From the NCBI GenBank assembly GCA_021737785.1, contig JAIPDI010000004.1:110037-174036 (forward strand): a stretch of DNA of 64,000 bases, given 5' to 3'. Below, piece after piece: positions 51,152 through 62,223 of this stretch. The stretch comes from Deltaproteobacteria bacterium. GTDB lineage: Bacteria; Desulfobacterota; DSM-4660; Desulfatiglandales; Desulfatiglandaceae. Both the position numbers and the translations under genes were made by a program. The first letter of the stretch is position 1, and every line of letters begins with the position of its first letter. A model generated the notes under the pieces. That model saw only the letters and a program-made list of their open reading frames with translations, did not search any database and was not told where the DNA came from.

Positions 51152-54100
51152 ATGAACGAGGAAATTTTCTTTCGCAGCATTTACGAGCATATGGGAGTTC
51201 CGATCTTCGTCTTACAGGTTGATGTGGACGGTGATTTCGTTTTCGGCGGCCTCAACCCGGCCTGCGAGAAAGCCACCGGCCTTCGTAATGAGGACGTAGC
51301 CGGCAAGCGCCCCGAAGAAATCTCCGGCCTTCCCCAAGAAAACGCCGCAGCGCTGCGGGCGAACTGCCAGCGCTGCCTGGAGACCAACGAAGCCATCCAG
51401 TGCGAAGCGCCATTCGTTGGGCGCACCCAGGAAGCCTGGTGGCTGACGCGGCTTTCGGCGGTACGAGACGAGGCAGGAAAGATCGTCCAGATTATCGGTT
51501 CTTCGGTAGACATTACGGACCTGAAGCGGGCAGAGGATGCCCTGCGGGAGAGCGAAAGAAAGTATCGGGATTTGATCGATGGAATGAATGAGACTGTCTG
51601 GGTGATTGATTTTGATACGACGATTCTGGATGTCAACAATGCCGCCGCCAAAGTCTTGGGTTACACGCGGGAAGAGCTTCTATCTGCCAAGATTTCTGAT
51701 ATTGACGATAACCTGACGCCCGAACAGATACAAGACCTGGCCCGTTCCATGCCAAGAGATAAAATCCAGGTATTTAAAACATGGCACGAAACAAAGGATG
51801 GAAGGCGACTACCAGTGGAGGTCAGTTCCAGTCTGGTATCATACGGGGGGAGAACTGTTATTCTGAGCATCGCAAGGGACATGACTGAACGCAAAAGGGC
51901 GGAAGGGGAATTGATGGATGCCCACAAGCAACTTGAGCGATCGCTGATGTTTAACGAAGCTTTGTTATCGGCAATTCCCACGCCAGTATTTTATAAGGAC
52001 AAAGAAGGTCGGTATCTGGGATGCAACCAAGCCTTCTCTGAGTTTACCGGGGCCAGTGCTGATCAGATAAAGGGAAAAACGGTTATGGAGCTCTGGCCAA
52101 GTGAAAATGCGGAGATATATCACCAAAGGGACTTGGAGCTGATGCACAATCCCGAGCTGCAGACTTATGAGTTCATCGCACGAGATAAAAACGGAATAGA
52201 CCGCCCCGTCATCTTTGCCAAGAACGTATTTCGTGATGAAAGCAAACACGTGGCAGGGATCGTGGGCACGTTCGTTGACATCGCCGAGAGAAAGCGCGCG
52301 GAGCAAGAACGTCTGGTGCATCTCGGATTCCTTGAATCCATGGATCGAATCAATCGGGCGATACAAGGGACGAGTAACCCTGAACAGATGATGAGCGATG
52401 TGCTCGACGTGGTGCTTTCGATCTTTGAGTGCGACCGGGCGTTTCTGATGTATCCGTGCGATCCTGGGGCAACCGCATGGCGAGTGCCGAAGGAGCGGAA
52501 CAAGCCGGAATATCCGGGCGTTCTCGCGCTGGGACTTGAAATGCCAATGGACCCGGATGTTGCGGAGACGCTGCGTATCTTGTTGGCAAATGATGGTCCG
52601 GTGCAATTCGGTCCGGGGACTCGGAATGCACTGCCTGCAGCCGTGTCAGAAAGATTTGGCTTTAAATGTTTCATGTCCATGGCAATTTACCCCAGAATAG
52701 GCAGTCCCTGGCAATTCGGGATCCATCAGTGCTCGTACGCCCGCATTTGGACAGCAGAGGACGAGCGACTCTTCAAGGAAATCGGCAGACGGCTGGCGGA
52801 CGGCTTGGCCAGTCTGTTGACTTTTCGCGATTTGCGTTGCGCCAAAGAACTTTGGGAAAGAACGTTCGACGCGGTACCTGAGCTGGTTGCAGTCATTGAT
52901 GACAGCTTTCACATTGTTCAGGCCAACAAGGCCATGGCCGATCGGCTGAATCTCCCGAACCAAGTCTGTATCGGAAAGACCTGTTATAAGGTCGTACACG
53001 GGACAGAGAAACCTCCTCCTTCCTGTCCCCATTTGCAATTATTGGCTGATGGGCTGGAACATAGTGTTGAGATGAGAGAAGAGCGTCTGGGCGGCGATTT
53101 TCTCATTAGCACATCCCCTCTTTTCGAATCTGATGGTCGGCTGATCGGCTGCGTGCATGTTGCCCGCGACATCACCAAGCGCAAGCGGATTAATAGTATC
53201 ATGCAGGCCCGACTCTGTCTGTTGGAATTTGCCAACTCACACTCGATGGACGAATTTCTGACCGCAACGCTGGATGAAATGGAGGCGCTAACCGGCAGTT
53301 CGATTGGTTTCTATCATTTTCTCGATGCAGATCAAAAGACGCTCTCATTGCAGAGTTGGTCGACGAATACGCTAGAGAACATGTGCACGGCCACGGGAAG
53401 AGGCAGCCATTATGATGTTGCCCAGGCGGGTGTATGGGTGGATTGTGTACATGAACGTCGTGCTGTTATTCACAACGACTATGCCTCTCTACCTCATCGC
53501 AAAGGGATGCCTGAGGGCCATGCACCGGTCACTAGAGAAGTAGTTGTCCCGATTTTCAGAGGCAACCTGATAAAGGCGATTGTGGGCGTGGGCAACAAAC
53601 CTACCAATTATGATGAAGGCGATGTGGACATCCTATCACAATTGGGTGACCTGTCTTGGGATATTGTCGAACGCATGCAGACGGAAGAGGCCCTGAAGGA
53701 GAGCGAAGAACGCTATCGCCTGCTCTTCCAGCGTTCGCCAGTAGGCGTGTTCCACTATGACATGCAGCTTCACATCACTGACTGCAACGACCGCTTTGTA
53801 GCCATTCTCCAATCCAGCCGGGACCGATTGGTGGGCCTGGATATGAAAACGCTGCGAGACCAGAGTGTGCTTTCCGCTCTGCGTCAGGCGGCGGAGGGAA
53901 AGGAGGGCTCTTACGAAGGCTTTTATCGTGCCACCACCAGTTCTGCGGAAATCTGGATTTCCATGCGCACTGCTCCTTTGGTTGACCTACAGGGCCAGGT
54001 CAAAGGCGGCATAGGGATAGTCGAAGATATCACCGAGCGCAGGCAAGCGGAGGATGCCCTGAGGCGTTCGGAAAATGAAAAGGCAATTCTGAATCAGATT

Positions 54101-56134
54101 GCGAGCATCTTTCTCACGATTCCTGACGAAGCGATGTACGGAGAAGTGTTGGCGGTTGTCCTTCAAGTGATGAAAAGCAACTTCGGTATCTTTGGATATA
54201 TAGGGGAAGATGGAGACCTTGTCATGCCCAGTTTGACCAGAGAGATCTGGAGTGAGTGCCAGGTTCCCAGCAAGTCCATCGTCTTTCCAACGGATTCCTG
54301 GGGAACCAGCCTCTGGGGGAGAGCGATCAGGGAGAAAAAGGCCTTCTGTTCGAATGGACCTTTTCGCACGCCTGAGGGGCACATCCACATTGATCATTTC
54401 CTCACAGTGCCGATCGTTTATGGTCAGGAGACCATCGGGCTGATTTCCGTGGCCAACAAGGAAGGGGGATACGCCAAGGAGGACAAGGATTTCCTGGAGC
54501 GCATTGTATCCAGGGTTTCACCGATCCTTAATGCCAGATTGCAGAGAGACGCCCAGGAGCGGAGGCGCAGGGCCGCGGAGAGAAATCTGAGGGAATCGGA
54601 AGAGAAATACCGCTTGTTAATTACGAATGCCGGTGAGGCCATCTTCATTATCCAGGATGATGCCGTGAAATTTCCGAACCCTAAGGCCTTGGAAATGTCG
54701 GGTTATTCCACTGAAGAATTGGCCGGCATTCCTTTCATTGATCTTGTCCATCCTTCAGATAAAGAGGCGGTTCTTGAAGGATATTTGAAGCTGCTGGAAG
54801 GAAAGCAGCCCGAACCATTCCCGTTCAGGATCATAGACAAGAAGGGCAAGGAGAGGTGGGTTCAGCTCACCACGGCCCCGATTATTTGGGAGAAGAAACC
54901 GGGCATTCTCTGTTTTCTGAGGGATGTTACCGATGAGAAGAAGCTGGAAGCCCAGCTCACGCAAGCCCAGAAAACGGAGGCATTGGGACGGCTCGCAGGC
55001 GGCGTGGCACACGACTTCAACAATATGCTCACAGTGATCATCGGTAATGCGGAAATGGCGCTCATGGATGTCGCCTCCTCGGATCCGCTCTATGCCCGGC
55101 TTCAGAAAGTCGACAACGCCGCCCGTCGGTCAGCCGACCTCACCCGGCAACTGCTGGCCTTTGCGCGCAAACAGACCATCTCTCCAAAGGTTCTAAACCT
55201 GAACGACACCGTTTCAAGCATGCTCGAGATGCTGCGGCGGCTCATCGGCGAGGACATTGATCTGGCCTGGCGGCCATGGGCGGAGTTGTGGCCCGTCAAG
55301 ATAGATCCAAGCCAGATCGATCAGGTGCTGGCAAACCTGTGCGTCAACGCCCGCGACGCCATCGCTGGAGTGGGCAAGGTCACTGTTGAAACGGGAAATA
55401 TTGCCTTTGACGAGGACTATTGCGCCACTCACCCGGATTCTATCCCCGGTGAGTATGTCCTCCTTGCTGTGAGCGATGACGGCTGCGGCATGGACCAAGA
55501 AACACAAGCGCATCTGTTTGAACCCTTCTTCACCACTAAGAGCGTGGGCAAGGGCACTGGCCTGGGACTGGCCACCGTGTACGGCATCGTCAAGCAGAAC
55601 GACGGCTTCATCAACGTATACAGCGAGCCGGGACAGGGAACGACATTCAAGATCTATTTTCCCCGGCACAAGGCCGAACCCGCGGGACCCCTGGTGGAAA
55701 CCGCAGCGGAAACACCCCATGGAGGAAGGGAAACGGTGTTGATGGTCGAGGACGAAGAGGCGATTGTGGACATCGGCAAGAGTATCCTTGAAAAATTGGG
55801 ATATACGGTGTTGATGGCCAAGACACCAGGAGAGGCGATACGTCTGGCCGAAATGGATACTGGTGACATTCGCCTGCTGATTACCGATGTGGTGATGCCG
55901 GAGATGAACGGTCACGACCTGGCGGAACGGCTCGCTTCTATCAAGCCGGGCCTCAAATGCCTGTACATGTCCGGCTATACAGCCAACGTAATTGCCCATC
56001 GGGGGATCTTGGAGGCGGGCGTTTATTTTATCCAGAAGCCGTTTTCGATGATGGACCTGGCAGCCAAAGTGCGCGAGGTGCTCGATCAGAAATCGGCCGA
56101 TAGCAATCGGGAACGGGGTAACCGTCATGGGTGA
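51152..56134 (+). CDS. Very large multi-PAS/GAF hybrid sensor histidine kinase
   Basis: A 1660-residue protein without clear membrane helices. By eye the order is PAS (15-125), PAS (130-255), PAS (265-395), GAF (405-560), PAS (570-680), GAF (690-840), PAS (850-965), GAF (985-1135), PAS (1150-1260), HisKA with [14 protein letters not shown] (about 1280), HATPase_c with [15 protein letters not shown] and [16 protein letters not shown], and receiver with [13 protein letters not shown]. It should integrate several cytoplasmic signals. The catalytic-receiver part parallels the kinase at 33726. The methyltransferase gene overlaps its end by 8 nt. Confidence 0.93.
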   Translation: MNEEIFFRSIYEHMGVPIFVLQVDVDGDFVFGGLNPACEKATGLRNEDVAGKRPEEISGLPQENAAALRANCQRCLETNEAIQCEAPFVGRTQEAWWLTRLSAVRDEAGKIVQIIGSSVDITDLKRAEDALRESERKYRDLIDGMNETVWVIDFDTTILDVNNAAAKVLGYTREELLSAKISDIDDNLTPEQIQDLARSMPRDKIQVFKTWHETKDGRRLPVEVSSSLVSYGGRTVILSIARDMTERKRAEGELMDAHKQLERSLMFNEALLSAIPTPVFYKDKEGRYLGCNQAFSEFTGASADQIKGKTVMELWPSENAEIYHQRDLELMHNPELQTYEFIARDKNGIDRPVIFAKNVFRDESKHVAGIVGTFVDIAERKRAEQERLVHLGFLESMDRINRAIQGTSNPEQMMSDVLDVVLSIFECDRAFLMYPCDPGATAWRVPKERNKPEYPGVLALGLEMPMDPDVAETLRILLANDGPVQFGPGTRNALPAAVSERFGFKCFMSMAIYPRIGSPWQFGIHQCSYARIWTAEDERLFKEIGRRLADGLASLLTFRDLRCAKELWERTFDAVPELVAVIDDSFHIVQANKAMADRLNLPNQVCIGKTCYKVVHGTEKPPPSCPHLQLLADGLEHSVEMREERLGGDFLISTSPLFESDGRLIGCVHVARDITKRKRINSIMQARLCLLEFANSHSMDEFLTATLDEMEALTGSSIGFYHFLDADQKTLSLQSWSTNTLENMCTATGRGSHYDVAQAGVWVDCVHERRAVIHNDYASLPHRKGMPEGHAPVTREVVVPIFRGNLIKAIVGVGNKPTNYDEGDVDILSQLGDLSWDIVERMQTEEALKESEERYRLLFQRSPVGVFHYDMQLHITDCNDRFVAILQSSRDRLVGLDMKTLRDQSVLSALRQAAEGKEGSYEGFYRATTSSAEIWISMRTAPLVDLQGQVKGGIGIVEDITERRQAEDALRRSENEKAILNQIASIFLTIPDEAMYGEVLAVVLQVMKSNFGIFGYIGEDGDLVMPSLTREIWSECQVPSKSIVFPTDSWGTSLWGRAIREKKAFCSNGPFRTPEGHIHIDHFLTVPIVYGQETIGLISVANKEGGYAKEDKDFLERIVSRVSPILNARLQRDAQERRRRAAERNLRESEEKYRLLITNAGEAIFIIQDDAVKFPNPKALEMSGYSTEELAGIPFIDLVHPSDKEAVLEGYLKLLEGKQPEPFPFRIIDKKGKERWVQLTTAPIIWEKKPGILCFLRDVTDEKKLEAQLTQAQKTEALGRLAGGVAHDFNNMLTVIIGNAEMALMDVASSDPLYARLQKVDNAARRSADLTRQLLAFARKQTISPKVLNLNDTVSSMLEMLRRLIGEDIDLAWRPWAELWPVKIDPSQIDQVLANLCVNARDAIAGVGKVTVETGNIAFDEDYCATHPDSIPGEYVLLAVSDDGCGMDQETQAHLFEPFFTTKSVGKGTGLGLATVYGIVKQNDGFINVYSEPGQGTTFKIYFPRHKAEPAGPLVETAAETPHGGRETVLMVEDEEAIVDIGKSILEKLGYTVLMAKTPGEAIRLAEMDTGDIRLLITDVVMPEMNGHDLAERLASIKPGLKCLYMSGYTANVIAHRGILEAGVYFIQKPFSMMDLAAKVREVLDQKSADSNRERGNRHG

Positions 56135-56900
56135 AGAAAGTAAATCAATTCACGAATTTGATTTCAAATTAATCTGCGAATATTTCTCAAGCATAGAACG
56201 ACAAGGGCCCGGCAGCCCTGAAGTAACCATTAAGGCCTTGAGCTTTATCGATAATCTGACAAATGAATCCCGCATCGCTGACATTGGTTGTGGAACCGGC
56301 GGTCAGACAATGGTAATGGCGTATCATACACCGGGATGTATTACCGGTATCGATTTGTTTCCCACGTTTATAGATCTCTTTAACACCAATGCGAATAGGC
56401 TGAATCTTCAGGATAGAGTAGAGGGTATTGTGGGTTCGATGGACAATCTCCCGTTTCATCATGAAGAATTGGACCTGATCTGGTCTGAAGGGGCAATCTA
56501 TAATATCGGGTTTGAACGTGGCTTGAATGAATGGCGAAAGTTTTTGAAAACCGGAGGCTATATTGCCGTTTCTGAGGCCTCGTGGTTTACCGAAGCGCGA
56601 CCTGTCGAAATCGAGGAGTTTTGGAAGGATGCTTATCCGGAAATCGATACTATTTCAAATAAGGTCGCACAAGTGCAAAAAGCCGGATACATTCCGATGG
56701 CCACTTCTGTTCTGCCTGAGAATTGCTGGACTGAACATTTTTACGATCCACAAGTTCCTGCACAGAAAACCTTCCTGAAAAAATACGCAGGGAATAAGAC
56801 TGCCGAGGAACTCATCGCAAACCAAAGGCATGAAGCTGAGTTATATTCCAAATACAAAGAGTTTTACGGCTATGTTTTCTATATTGGGAAAAAGATATAA
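56127..56900 (+). CDS. SAM-dependent methyltransferase coupled to the large kinase
   Basis: A 257-residue class I methyltransferase: motif [19 protein letters not shown], acidic loop [34 protein letters not shown] and [16 protein letters not shown]. It starts inside the last codons of the hybrid kinase, implying translational coupling, though a functional link is not obvious. Small-molecule substrate unknown. Confidence 0.85.
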   Translation: MGEESKSIHEFDFKLICEYFSSIERQGPGSPEVTIKALSFIDNLTNESRIADIGCGTGGQTMVMAYHTPGCITGIDLFPTFIDLFNTNANRLNLQDRVEGIVGSMDNLPFHHEELDLIWSEGAIYNIGFERGLNEWRKFLKTGGYIAVSEASWFTEARPVEIEEFWKDAYPEIDTISNKVAQVQKAGYIPMATSVLPENCWTEHFYDPQVPAQKTFLKKYAGNKTAEELIANQRHEAELYSKYKEFYGYVFYIGKKI

Positions 56901-56971
56901 ATCATTGGGTTACATTTCAATGAGAGAAGAGGGCTTTACAATCGAAGCCGGCGGCACTTTTGTAGGATGCC

Positions 56972-57346
56972 TTAATCGTAACCCAGCTCCATCAGCCTCT
57001 GTTCGCTTATCCCGAGCGCGTGGGCGATCTCGTGCACCACGGTAATCGCGATCTCCTGCTCCAGGTCTTCGACGGTTTCGCACATCTCCTCCAGGGGTTC
57101 CTGGAACAGAAGGATGGCGTCCGGAAACAGTGGGGGCGAGGTAACAAACCGCTCCGGCCAGGGCACCCCGGTGTACAGGCCCAGGAGGGAATCGTCAGGA
57201 GAAAGACCCATCTCCTCCAGCATCTCTTCCGAAGGTCGTCTCTGCACGGATATGAGGAGATTGTCCAGGTGACGGCGGATCTCTTGAGGAATGCGGTCGA
57301 TGGCCTTCTTCACGATCCTGTTGAAGGTCTTATCGCTCAGTTTCAT
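56972..57346 (-). CDS. Minimal zincin metallopeptidase-like protein
   Basis: A 124-residue protein ending with the zinc motif HEIAHALGISEQRLMELGYD (HExxHxxG...), preceded by ITVV. The rest is the short helical scaffold of the minimal-zincin (DUF1025-type) family (KTFNRIVKKAIDRIPQEIRR, LLGLYTGVPWPER). Its ATG overlaps the stop of the P-type ATPase gene by four bases, so the two are co-translated. Proteolytic activity in this family is not established. Confidence 0.8.
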   Translation of the reverse strand: MKLSDKTFNRIVKKAIDRIPQEIRRHLDNLLISVQRRPSEEMLEEMGLSPDDSLLGLYTGVPWPERFVTSPPLFPDAILLFQEPLEEMCETVEDLEQEIAITVVHEIAHALGISEQRLMELGYD

Positions 57347-60099
57347 GGCTTTGCCGGTTCAAAAATCCCCTGCCCGGCCTTTTTCCGGCGCCTTACACTG
57401 GCGAGCTTTTCCATCCCCACAATCCAGCTGATCAAGGCGCTGTACCCCAGGACCATTGCCCAGTGACCCATCCCCATCGGCTGGGTTCGAAAGATAGTAT
57501 TGAAAAAAGGCGCATAGGTAAAGAGGGCTTGAAGGGCGGCCATAACGGCGACGCCCGCCCATAACCAGCGGTTGGAGAAAACCCCCAATTGCCAGAATGA
57601 CCGGGTGAGGGAACGGCAGTTGAACAGATAGAACATTTCGCCGAAAACGAAGGTATTGACCGCCATGGTCCGGGCCAGGTCTTCTTTGCCCGAGGTGCGA
57701 AGCTCCAGCTCAAAGAGCCCGAAGGCCCCGATCAAGAGGAGGAGACTCACCAGCACGATCCTGAAAATAAGGGCCCGGTTGAGGATCGGTTCCCTGGGGT
57801 CCCGGGGTTGACGGGTCATGATGCCGGGCTCCTTGGGCTCGAAGGCCAGGGTAAGCCCCAACAGGAGGGCCGTGGTCATGTTGATCCAGAGGATCTGCAA
57901 GGGGAGGATGGGGAGGGCGGCGCCCAGGAAAATGGCCAGTATGATGACCAGGGCCTCGCCGCCGTTGGTGGGAAGGGTCCAGGTAATGAACTTGGTGAGG
58001 TTGTCGAAAACCCCCCGTCCTTCCTCCACCGCGGCCTTGATGGTGGAGAAGTTGTCGTCGGTAAGCACCATATCGGCGGCCTCCTTGGAGACATCGGTGC
58101 CGGTGATGCCCATGGCAACGCCGATATTGGCCTGTTTGAGCGCGGGGGCGTCGTTCACCCCGTCCCCGGTCATGGCCACCACATGATCCCGTTCCTGGAG
58201 GGCCTCCACCAGCCGCAGCTTCTGTTCCGGCGATACCCGGGCAAATACGGCGGTCTTCTCCGCGATATCGACCAGGGCCTCATTTCCAAGCTGAGAGAGA
58301 TCACGTCCCGTAATCACCTCGCGCGTATGAATGGAACATGCCTCGCTGCACAGCCCCAGCTGGCGGGAAATGGCTGCGGCGGTGCCCGCGTGATCGCCGG
58401 TGATCATCTTGACCAGAATGCCTGCCTTCTGGCAAACGCCGATGGCCTCCATGGCCTCGGGCCGCGGCGGATCAATCATCCCCTGGAGCCCCAGAAAGGT
58501 AAGCCCTTCCCGAAGGTCTTCATGGGTGATGCGCGCGGTATCAGCCGGAACCTCCTTGCGGGCAAAGGTCAGGACCCTGAGCCCGTCGCCGGCCATCTTT
58601 TCCACCCGGGCATGGATCTCCCGGGCATCGGCCAGATCCACCCGGCCTTCTGCGGTGTAAAGGGCGCTGCATTCCAGGCAGAGGCTTTCGATGGAACCCT
58701 TGACATAAACGACCCTGGACTTGTCCGTGCCCTGGTCATGGAGGGTTGCCATATACTGGTTCGCCGATTCAAAAGGGATGCTGTCTATGCGCGGCATTTC
58801 ATGATGGAGGGTTTCCGGAACGATTCCGGCCTTGGCCGCGCAGCTGATGAGGGCCCCTTCTGTGGGATCTCCCTCTACGATAAAGGTCTCCCCGGTCTGC
58901 CTCACTACCGAATCATTGCAGAGGGTCCCTGCCTTTAAAAGCTCGATCAAGGCCCAGTTGTCCGCAACACCGGCACCGCCTTCCGTGGGGGTGATATGGC
59001 CTTTGGGTGCATATCCCACGCCCGAGACACCATAGAGAACGCCGCCCGCGTACAGTTCGGTGACGGTCATCTGGTTCTGGGTGAGGGTCCCTGTCTTATC
59101 CGAGCAGATCACCGTGGTGCTTCCCAGGGTCTCAACCGCAGGCAGCTTGCGAATAATGGCGTTTCGTCTGGCCATGCGGGACACCCCGATGGCCAGGGTG
59201 ATGGTGATGGCCGCAGGCAGTCCCTCGGGGATGGCCCCCACGGCAAGGGCAACGGAGGCCATGAACATTTCGACCCAGTCCTGGCCCCGCAAATACCCGA
59301 CCAAGAAAGTCACCATTGCCAGGGCAACGATCACATACAGAAGTATCTTGCTGAAGCGTTCGATCTTCAGGGTCAGGGGCGTGGCCAGCACCTCGGCCGA
59401 GGAAATCATCTCGTTGATGCGACCGACTTCGGTATGGTCGCCTGTGGCAATCACCATCCCTTTGCCGGCGCCATGGGTCACCAGGGTGGAGGAATAGGCC
59501 ATGTTTCGGCGGTCAGAAAGGGGGGTATCTTCAGGGAGACCCACCTCGTCTTTCTGGACCGGGAGGCTCTCTCCGGTAAGGGTGCTCTCGTCGATACGGA
59601 GATCCCGGACCCCGAAGAGACGTACATCGGCGGGGATCTTGTCGCCGGACTGCAAGAAGACGACGTCCCCCGGCACGAGCTCCCGGGCCGGCACTTTTTG
59701 CCGTTGGCCGTCCCTCTGAACCATGGCGCTGCTCACCATGGCCCGGGCCAGCGCATCGATGGCCTTAAGGGCCTTGGATTCCTGAACGAAGCCGATTACC
59801 GCATTGATGAGGATGACCCCGAAGATGACCCCCGCCTCCACCCATTCCCGGAGAAACAGGGTCATCAGGGTCGCCGCCAGGAGAATGATCACCAGGGGCT
59901 GATTGAATTGAAGCAAAAAGCGGATGACCGGTCCTTGCCCGATTTTTTGAGTCAGGGTGTTCTCCCCAAAGGTCCTGCGTCTGGACAGGACCTCCTCTTG
60001 GGTCAGGCCGTTTGCCGGATCGGTTTGAATCGTCCGCGAGACCTCCTCCGGATCCAGATGGTGCCAGGATTTCGTCGGCAGTGTCTGCATGATGGGCAA
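57343..60099 (-). CDS. P-type (type II) cation-transporting ATPase
   Basis: The 918 residues have the full E1-E2 layout: N-terminal cation_ATPase_N domain (WHHLDPEEVSRTIQTDPANG), actuator loop with LTGESLPVQKDE, membrane motif AIPEGLPAAITITLAIG, phospho-Asp in CSDKTGTLTQNQMTV (about residue 333), MTGDGVNDAPALKQA hinge and a six-helix C-terminal domain. It is of the Ca2+/Na+/Mg2+-type class II pumps; the ion is not determined by sequence. No divergent partner on the left. Decayed genes lie upstream. Confidence 0.93.
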   Translation of the reverse strand: MPIMQTLPTKSWHHLDPEEVSRTIQTDPANGLTQEEVLSRRRTFGENTLTQKIGQGPVIRFLLQFNQPLVIILLAATLMTLFLREWVEAGVIFGVILINAVIGFVQESKALKAIDALARAMVSSAMVQRDGQRQKVPARELVPGDVVFLQSGDKIPADVRLFGVRDLRIDESTLTGESLPVQKDEVGLPEDTPLSDRRNMAYSSTLVTHGAGKGMVIATGDHTEVGRINEMISSAEVLATPLTLKIERFSKILLYVIVALAMVTFLVGYLRGQDWVEMFMASVALAVGAIPEGLPAAITITLAIGVSRMARRNAIIRKLPAVETLGSTTVICSDKTGTLTQNQMTVTELYAGGVLYGVSGVGYAPKGHITPTEGGAGVADNWALIELLKAGTLCNDSVVRQTGETFIVEGDPTEGALISCAAKAGIVPETLHHEMPRIDSIPFESANQYMATLHDQGTDKSRVVYVKGSIESLCLECSALYTAEGRVDLADAREIHARVEKMAGDGLRVLTFARKEVPADTARITHEDLREGLTFLGLQGMIDPPRPEAMEAIGVCQKAGILVKMITGDHAGTAAAISRQLGLCSEACSIHTREVITGRDLSQLGNEALVDIAEKTAVFARVSPEQKLRLVEALQERDHVVAMTGDGVNDAPALKQANIGVAMGITGTDVSKEAADMVLTDDNFSTIKAAVEEGRGVFDNLTKFITWTLPTNGGEALVIILAIFLGAALPILPLQILWINMTTALLLGLTLAFEPKEPGIMTRQPRDPREPILNRALIFRIVLVSLLLLIGAFGLFELELRTSGKEDLARTMAVNTFVFGEMFYLFNCRSLTRSFWQLGVFSNRWLWAGVAVMAALQALFTYAPFFNTIFRTQPMGMGHWAMVLGYSALISWIVGMEKLASVRRRKKAGQGIFEPAKP

Positions 60100-60208
60100 C
60101 TCCTTTAAACAGGGGTGAAAAGGGCGAAAACCGAGACTCTACGAGCACTTGACCTTGAGATCGCGTCTTCGGCGATATGACGAAATCGCTTTTTTATAGA
60201 GATATAGT

Positions 60209-60364
60209 CTATTGGAAACGGGGTTGGGGGTCAAGGACAAGAAGGTTCCTATCCGTGATAGCCGTTTGCCAGCCTTGTTTGTCCGTGCCACGGAGAAGCA
60301 GGTCTGCAATGATCCTGCTCTCCGAAACCTTCAGTGATCCTGCGGTGATGTCGGCGCTGGGCAT
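60209..60364 (-). pseudogene. BrxA-like (DUF1819) N-terminal fragment
   Basis: A 51-codon minus-strand frame reads PSADITAGSLKVSESRIIAD, continuing LLLRGTDKQGWQTAITDRN and stopping shortly after. This matches by eye the opening helices of BrxA (DUF1819) of BREX phage-defence systems, where ESRxIAxLLL is characteristic. The other 150 or so residues are absent. It begins out of frame inside the ligase remnant, so it is a relic of a BREX locus or a recombination scar. Confidence 0.5.
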
Positions 60365-60551
60365 CGGCCTGTGCCTCTAATATACCCCTTTGAAGTCCGT
60401 GGGATCGGGAGTACTCCCCATCCTCGGCCAGCATGTTGAGCAAAACCGCCACATCATATCCAGCCTGCCGGGCATAACCCAGGGCCAGGCAGGAATCCTT
60501 GCCCCCGCTCCAGGAGCAAAAGGCCTTTTGTGGCAGTCGTGTTGTTCCCAT
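60365..60551 (-). pseudogene. Truncated diphthine-ammonia ligase-type ATP pyrophosphatase
   Basis: The minus-strand frame starts MGTTRLPQKAFCSWSGGKDS, contains the PP-loop SGGKDS and LLNMLAEDGEYSRSHGLQR, then loses similarity after EAQADAQ at the junction with the BrxA-like fragment. The normal protein is about 220 residues, so three quarters are missing. Confidence 0.75.
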
Positions 60552-60759
60552 ATCAGTCTCCCAAGGCGGACCAACGGCCGCATCCGATAATTCTCAAAAA
60601 GAAGCACAGCGCCATGAAGAGATTTTCCGGCTTTTTCTTGTAAATATTGGCGAATATCGCCCCATGTGAAAATATAGATCGAAGTCGAATCAGAATCCTT
60701 GATCCAAGGATATCGTATATACAAATAGAACGGTTTTTTCCAGAGCGATCCGGTTTATG

Positions 60760-60788
60760 TTGACAATCCCGTATTGTTGGTCTATTCT
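60760..60788 (+). promoter_or_regulatory. Promoter of the peroxide-defence cluster
   Basis: A perfect TTGACA (60760-60765), a 17-nt spacer and TATTCT (60783-60788), immediately followed by the Fur-type box. Confidence 0.7.
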
Positions 60789-60795
60789 TAGGGAG

Positions 60796-60825
60796 AATCA
60801 TTATCATTTCATAATCATTATCATT
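60796..60825 (+). promoter_or_regulatory. Fur-type box in front of the perR-like gene
   Basis: AATCATTATC-ATTTCAT-AATCATTATC contains repeated NATWAT hexamers like the classical Fur box (GATAATGATAATCATTATC). It lies just downstream of the -10, where a bound repressor would block transcription. It implies control by iron (Fur) or autoregulation by the encoded PerR-like protein. Confidence 0.75.
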
Positions 60826-60834
60826 GGATATAGC

Positions 60835-61278
60835 ATGTCTAAAAAGCAGACCCGCCTGGAACAGATGCTTGACAAGCTGAAAGCGCAGCAGTTCAGGATC
60901 ACGCCGCAGCGCATTGCGGTGCTGAGGATCCTTGCACGGAGCAATGGGCATCCCAGTGTTGAAAGTATCTATGAGGAGGTCAAAAAGGGTTTTCCCACCA
61001 CCAGTCTTGCAACGGTTTACAAGGCCGTGACGCTTCTCAAGGAGTTGAATGAGGTGATGGAATTGGGCTTTCCGGAGGGAGGCAACCGATATGACGGAAC
61101 CAGGCCATACCCCCACCCGCACCTGATTTGTACAAAATGCCATAAGATTATCGATCCGGATCTGGAAAGTCTTGAGGGGGTGACCAAGGAACTGGCTTCA
61201 GAAACCGGGTTTCAGATTACCAGCCATCGTCTGGATTTTTTTGGAATCTGCCCTGAGTGTCAACAGCGGAGAGATTGA
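60835..61278 (+). CDS. perR: Fur-family regulator, PerR-like
   Basis: The 147-residue protein (start MSKKQTRL at 60835) has the Fur winged helix (RITPQRIAVLRILARSNGHP, TTSLATVYKAVTLLKEL) and two CxxC zinc pairs (CTKCHK, CPEC). Regulatory metal ligands align with B. subtilis PerR rather than Fur: RYDG for Asp85, PHPHLIC for His91/His93 and KIIDPD for Asp104. PerR senses peroxide by metal-catalysed His oxidation. Downstream peroxiredoxin and catalase genes fit that role. Confidence 0.8.
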   Translation: MSKKQTRLEQMLDKLKAQQFRITPQRIAVLRILARSNGHPSVESIYEEVKKGFPTTSLATVYKAVTLLKELNEVMELGFPEGGNRYDGTRPYPHPHLICTKCHKIIDPDLESLEGVTKELASETGFQITSHRLDFFGICPECQQRRD

Positions 61279-61339
61279 GGTCAGTATCAATCTTTATTTA
61301 AATCTTTAAACCGATGTAATCAAAGAAAGGAGGATGTTG

Positions 61340-62062
61340 ATGCCTGAAGAATTTAAGGCGGGCTGTGCACGACCGACCGGCGGTCCTGTGGGTGAACCGG
61401 AACCCGAGGAAGGAAAAGAAACAACTGCTGCAGAGAAGAAGGAGGAAAGGTCCATGGTGATGATCGGAAGGAAGGCGCCGGACTTTGTGGCGCCGGCATA
61501 TCTGGAAGGAAAGTTCGTGAATGTGACGCTGTCCGAATACCTGGGACAATGGGTGGTCCTCTGTTTTTATCCCGGTGATTTCACCTTTGTCTGAGCCACG
61601 GAGATCTCGGCAGTTGCCGAGAAATATCCGGAATTCCAGAAACTGGGCGCGCAGGTCCTCTCCATGAGCATCGACAGCGTGTTTGTCCATAAGATGTGGA
61701 ACGACAACGAGTTGTCCAAGATGGTCAAGGGCGGGGTGCCTTTCCCCATGCTCTCCGATGCAGGGGGCAAGGTGGGGGCCATTTATGGTGTTTACGACGA
61801 CCAGGCGGGCGTGGAAACACGGGGACGGTTCATCATCGATCCCGACGGGGTAATTCAGGGGTACGAGGTTCTTACGCCTCCGGTGGGCAGAAATGTGGCG
61901 GAATCCCTGAGACAGATTCAGGCCTTCCAGGTGGTACGCAACAGCAAGGGCGCCGAGGCGACGCCCTCCGGCTGGAAGCCGGGAAAAATGACCCTGAAGC
62001 CTGGACCGGACCTGGTGGGAAAGGTCTGGGAGGTCTGGAAGACGGAGATGGCCTTCGATTAG
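61340..62062 (+). CDS. Selenocysteine-containing peroxiredoxin (AhpC/TSA family), UGA read through
   Basis: Start at the second ATG (61340), which has proper spacing to AAAGGAGG; 240 residues if the TGA at 61592-61594 is decoded. It interrupts [16 protein letters not shown] exactly where the peroxidatic Cys stands in peroxiredoxins (FYPLDFTFVCPTE); frame and homology continue to 62062. Sec85 would be the catalytic residue reducing H2O2 or hydroperoxides. A perfect hairpin follows the UGA. The usual resolving Cys motif (VCPAGW) is ATPSGW here, so it would act as a one-Sec enzyme with an external reductant. The acidic 35-residue N-terminal extension is unusual. A conventional caller would split this gene in two. 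Confidence 0.9.
61592..61622 (+). promoter_or_regulatory. UGA selenocysteine codon with bacterial SECIS-like hairpin
   Basis: After the UGA (61592-61594), TCTCGGC (61605-61611) and GCCGAGA (61616-61622) form a perfect 7-bp stem with loop AGTT. The loop is 17 nt from the UGA and has a G in its first two bases with following Us, as in bacterial SECIS elements bound by SelB. Confidence 0.85.
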
Positions 62063-62223
62063 CGCCCGCGGTCGCTCCTTGTACCCATCCGCATCTGTTC
62101 AGGCGGGCCGTCCGGCACGGACAAGGATGTGCCTGCGGCCCGCTCCAACAATCCTGCTCAGCCAATGGACCAGGAGGTATGAATGACCACTAACAGGCCG
62201 AGAAATTGAAAGGAGGTATTATT

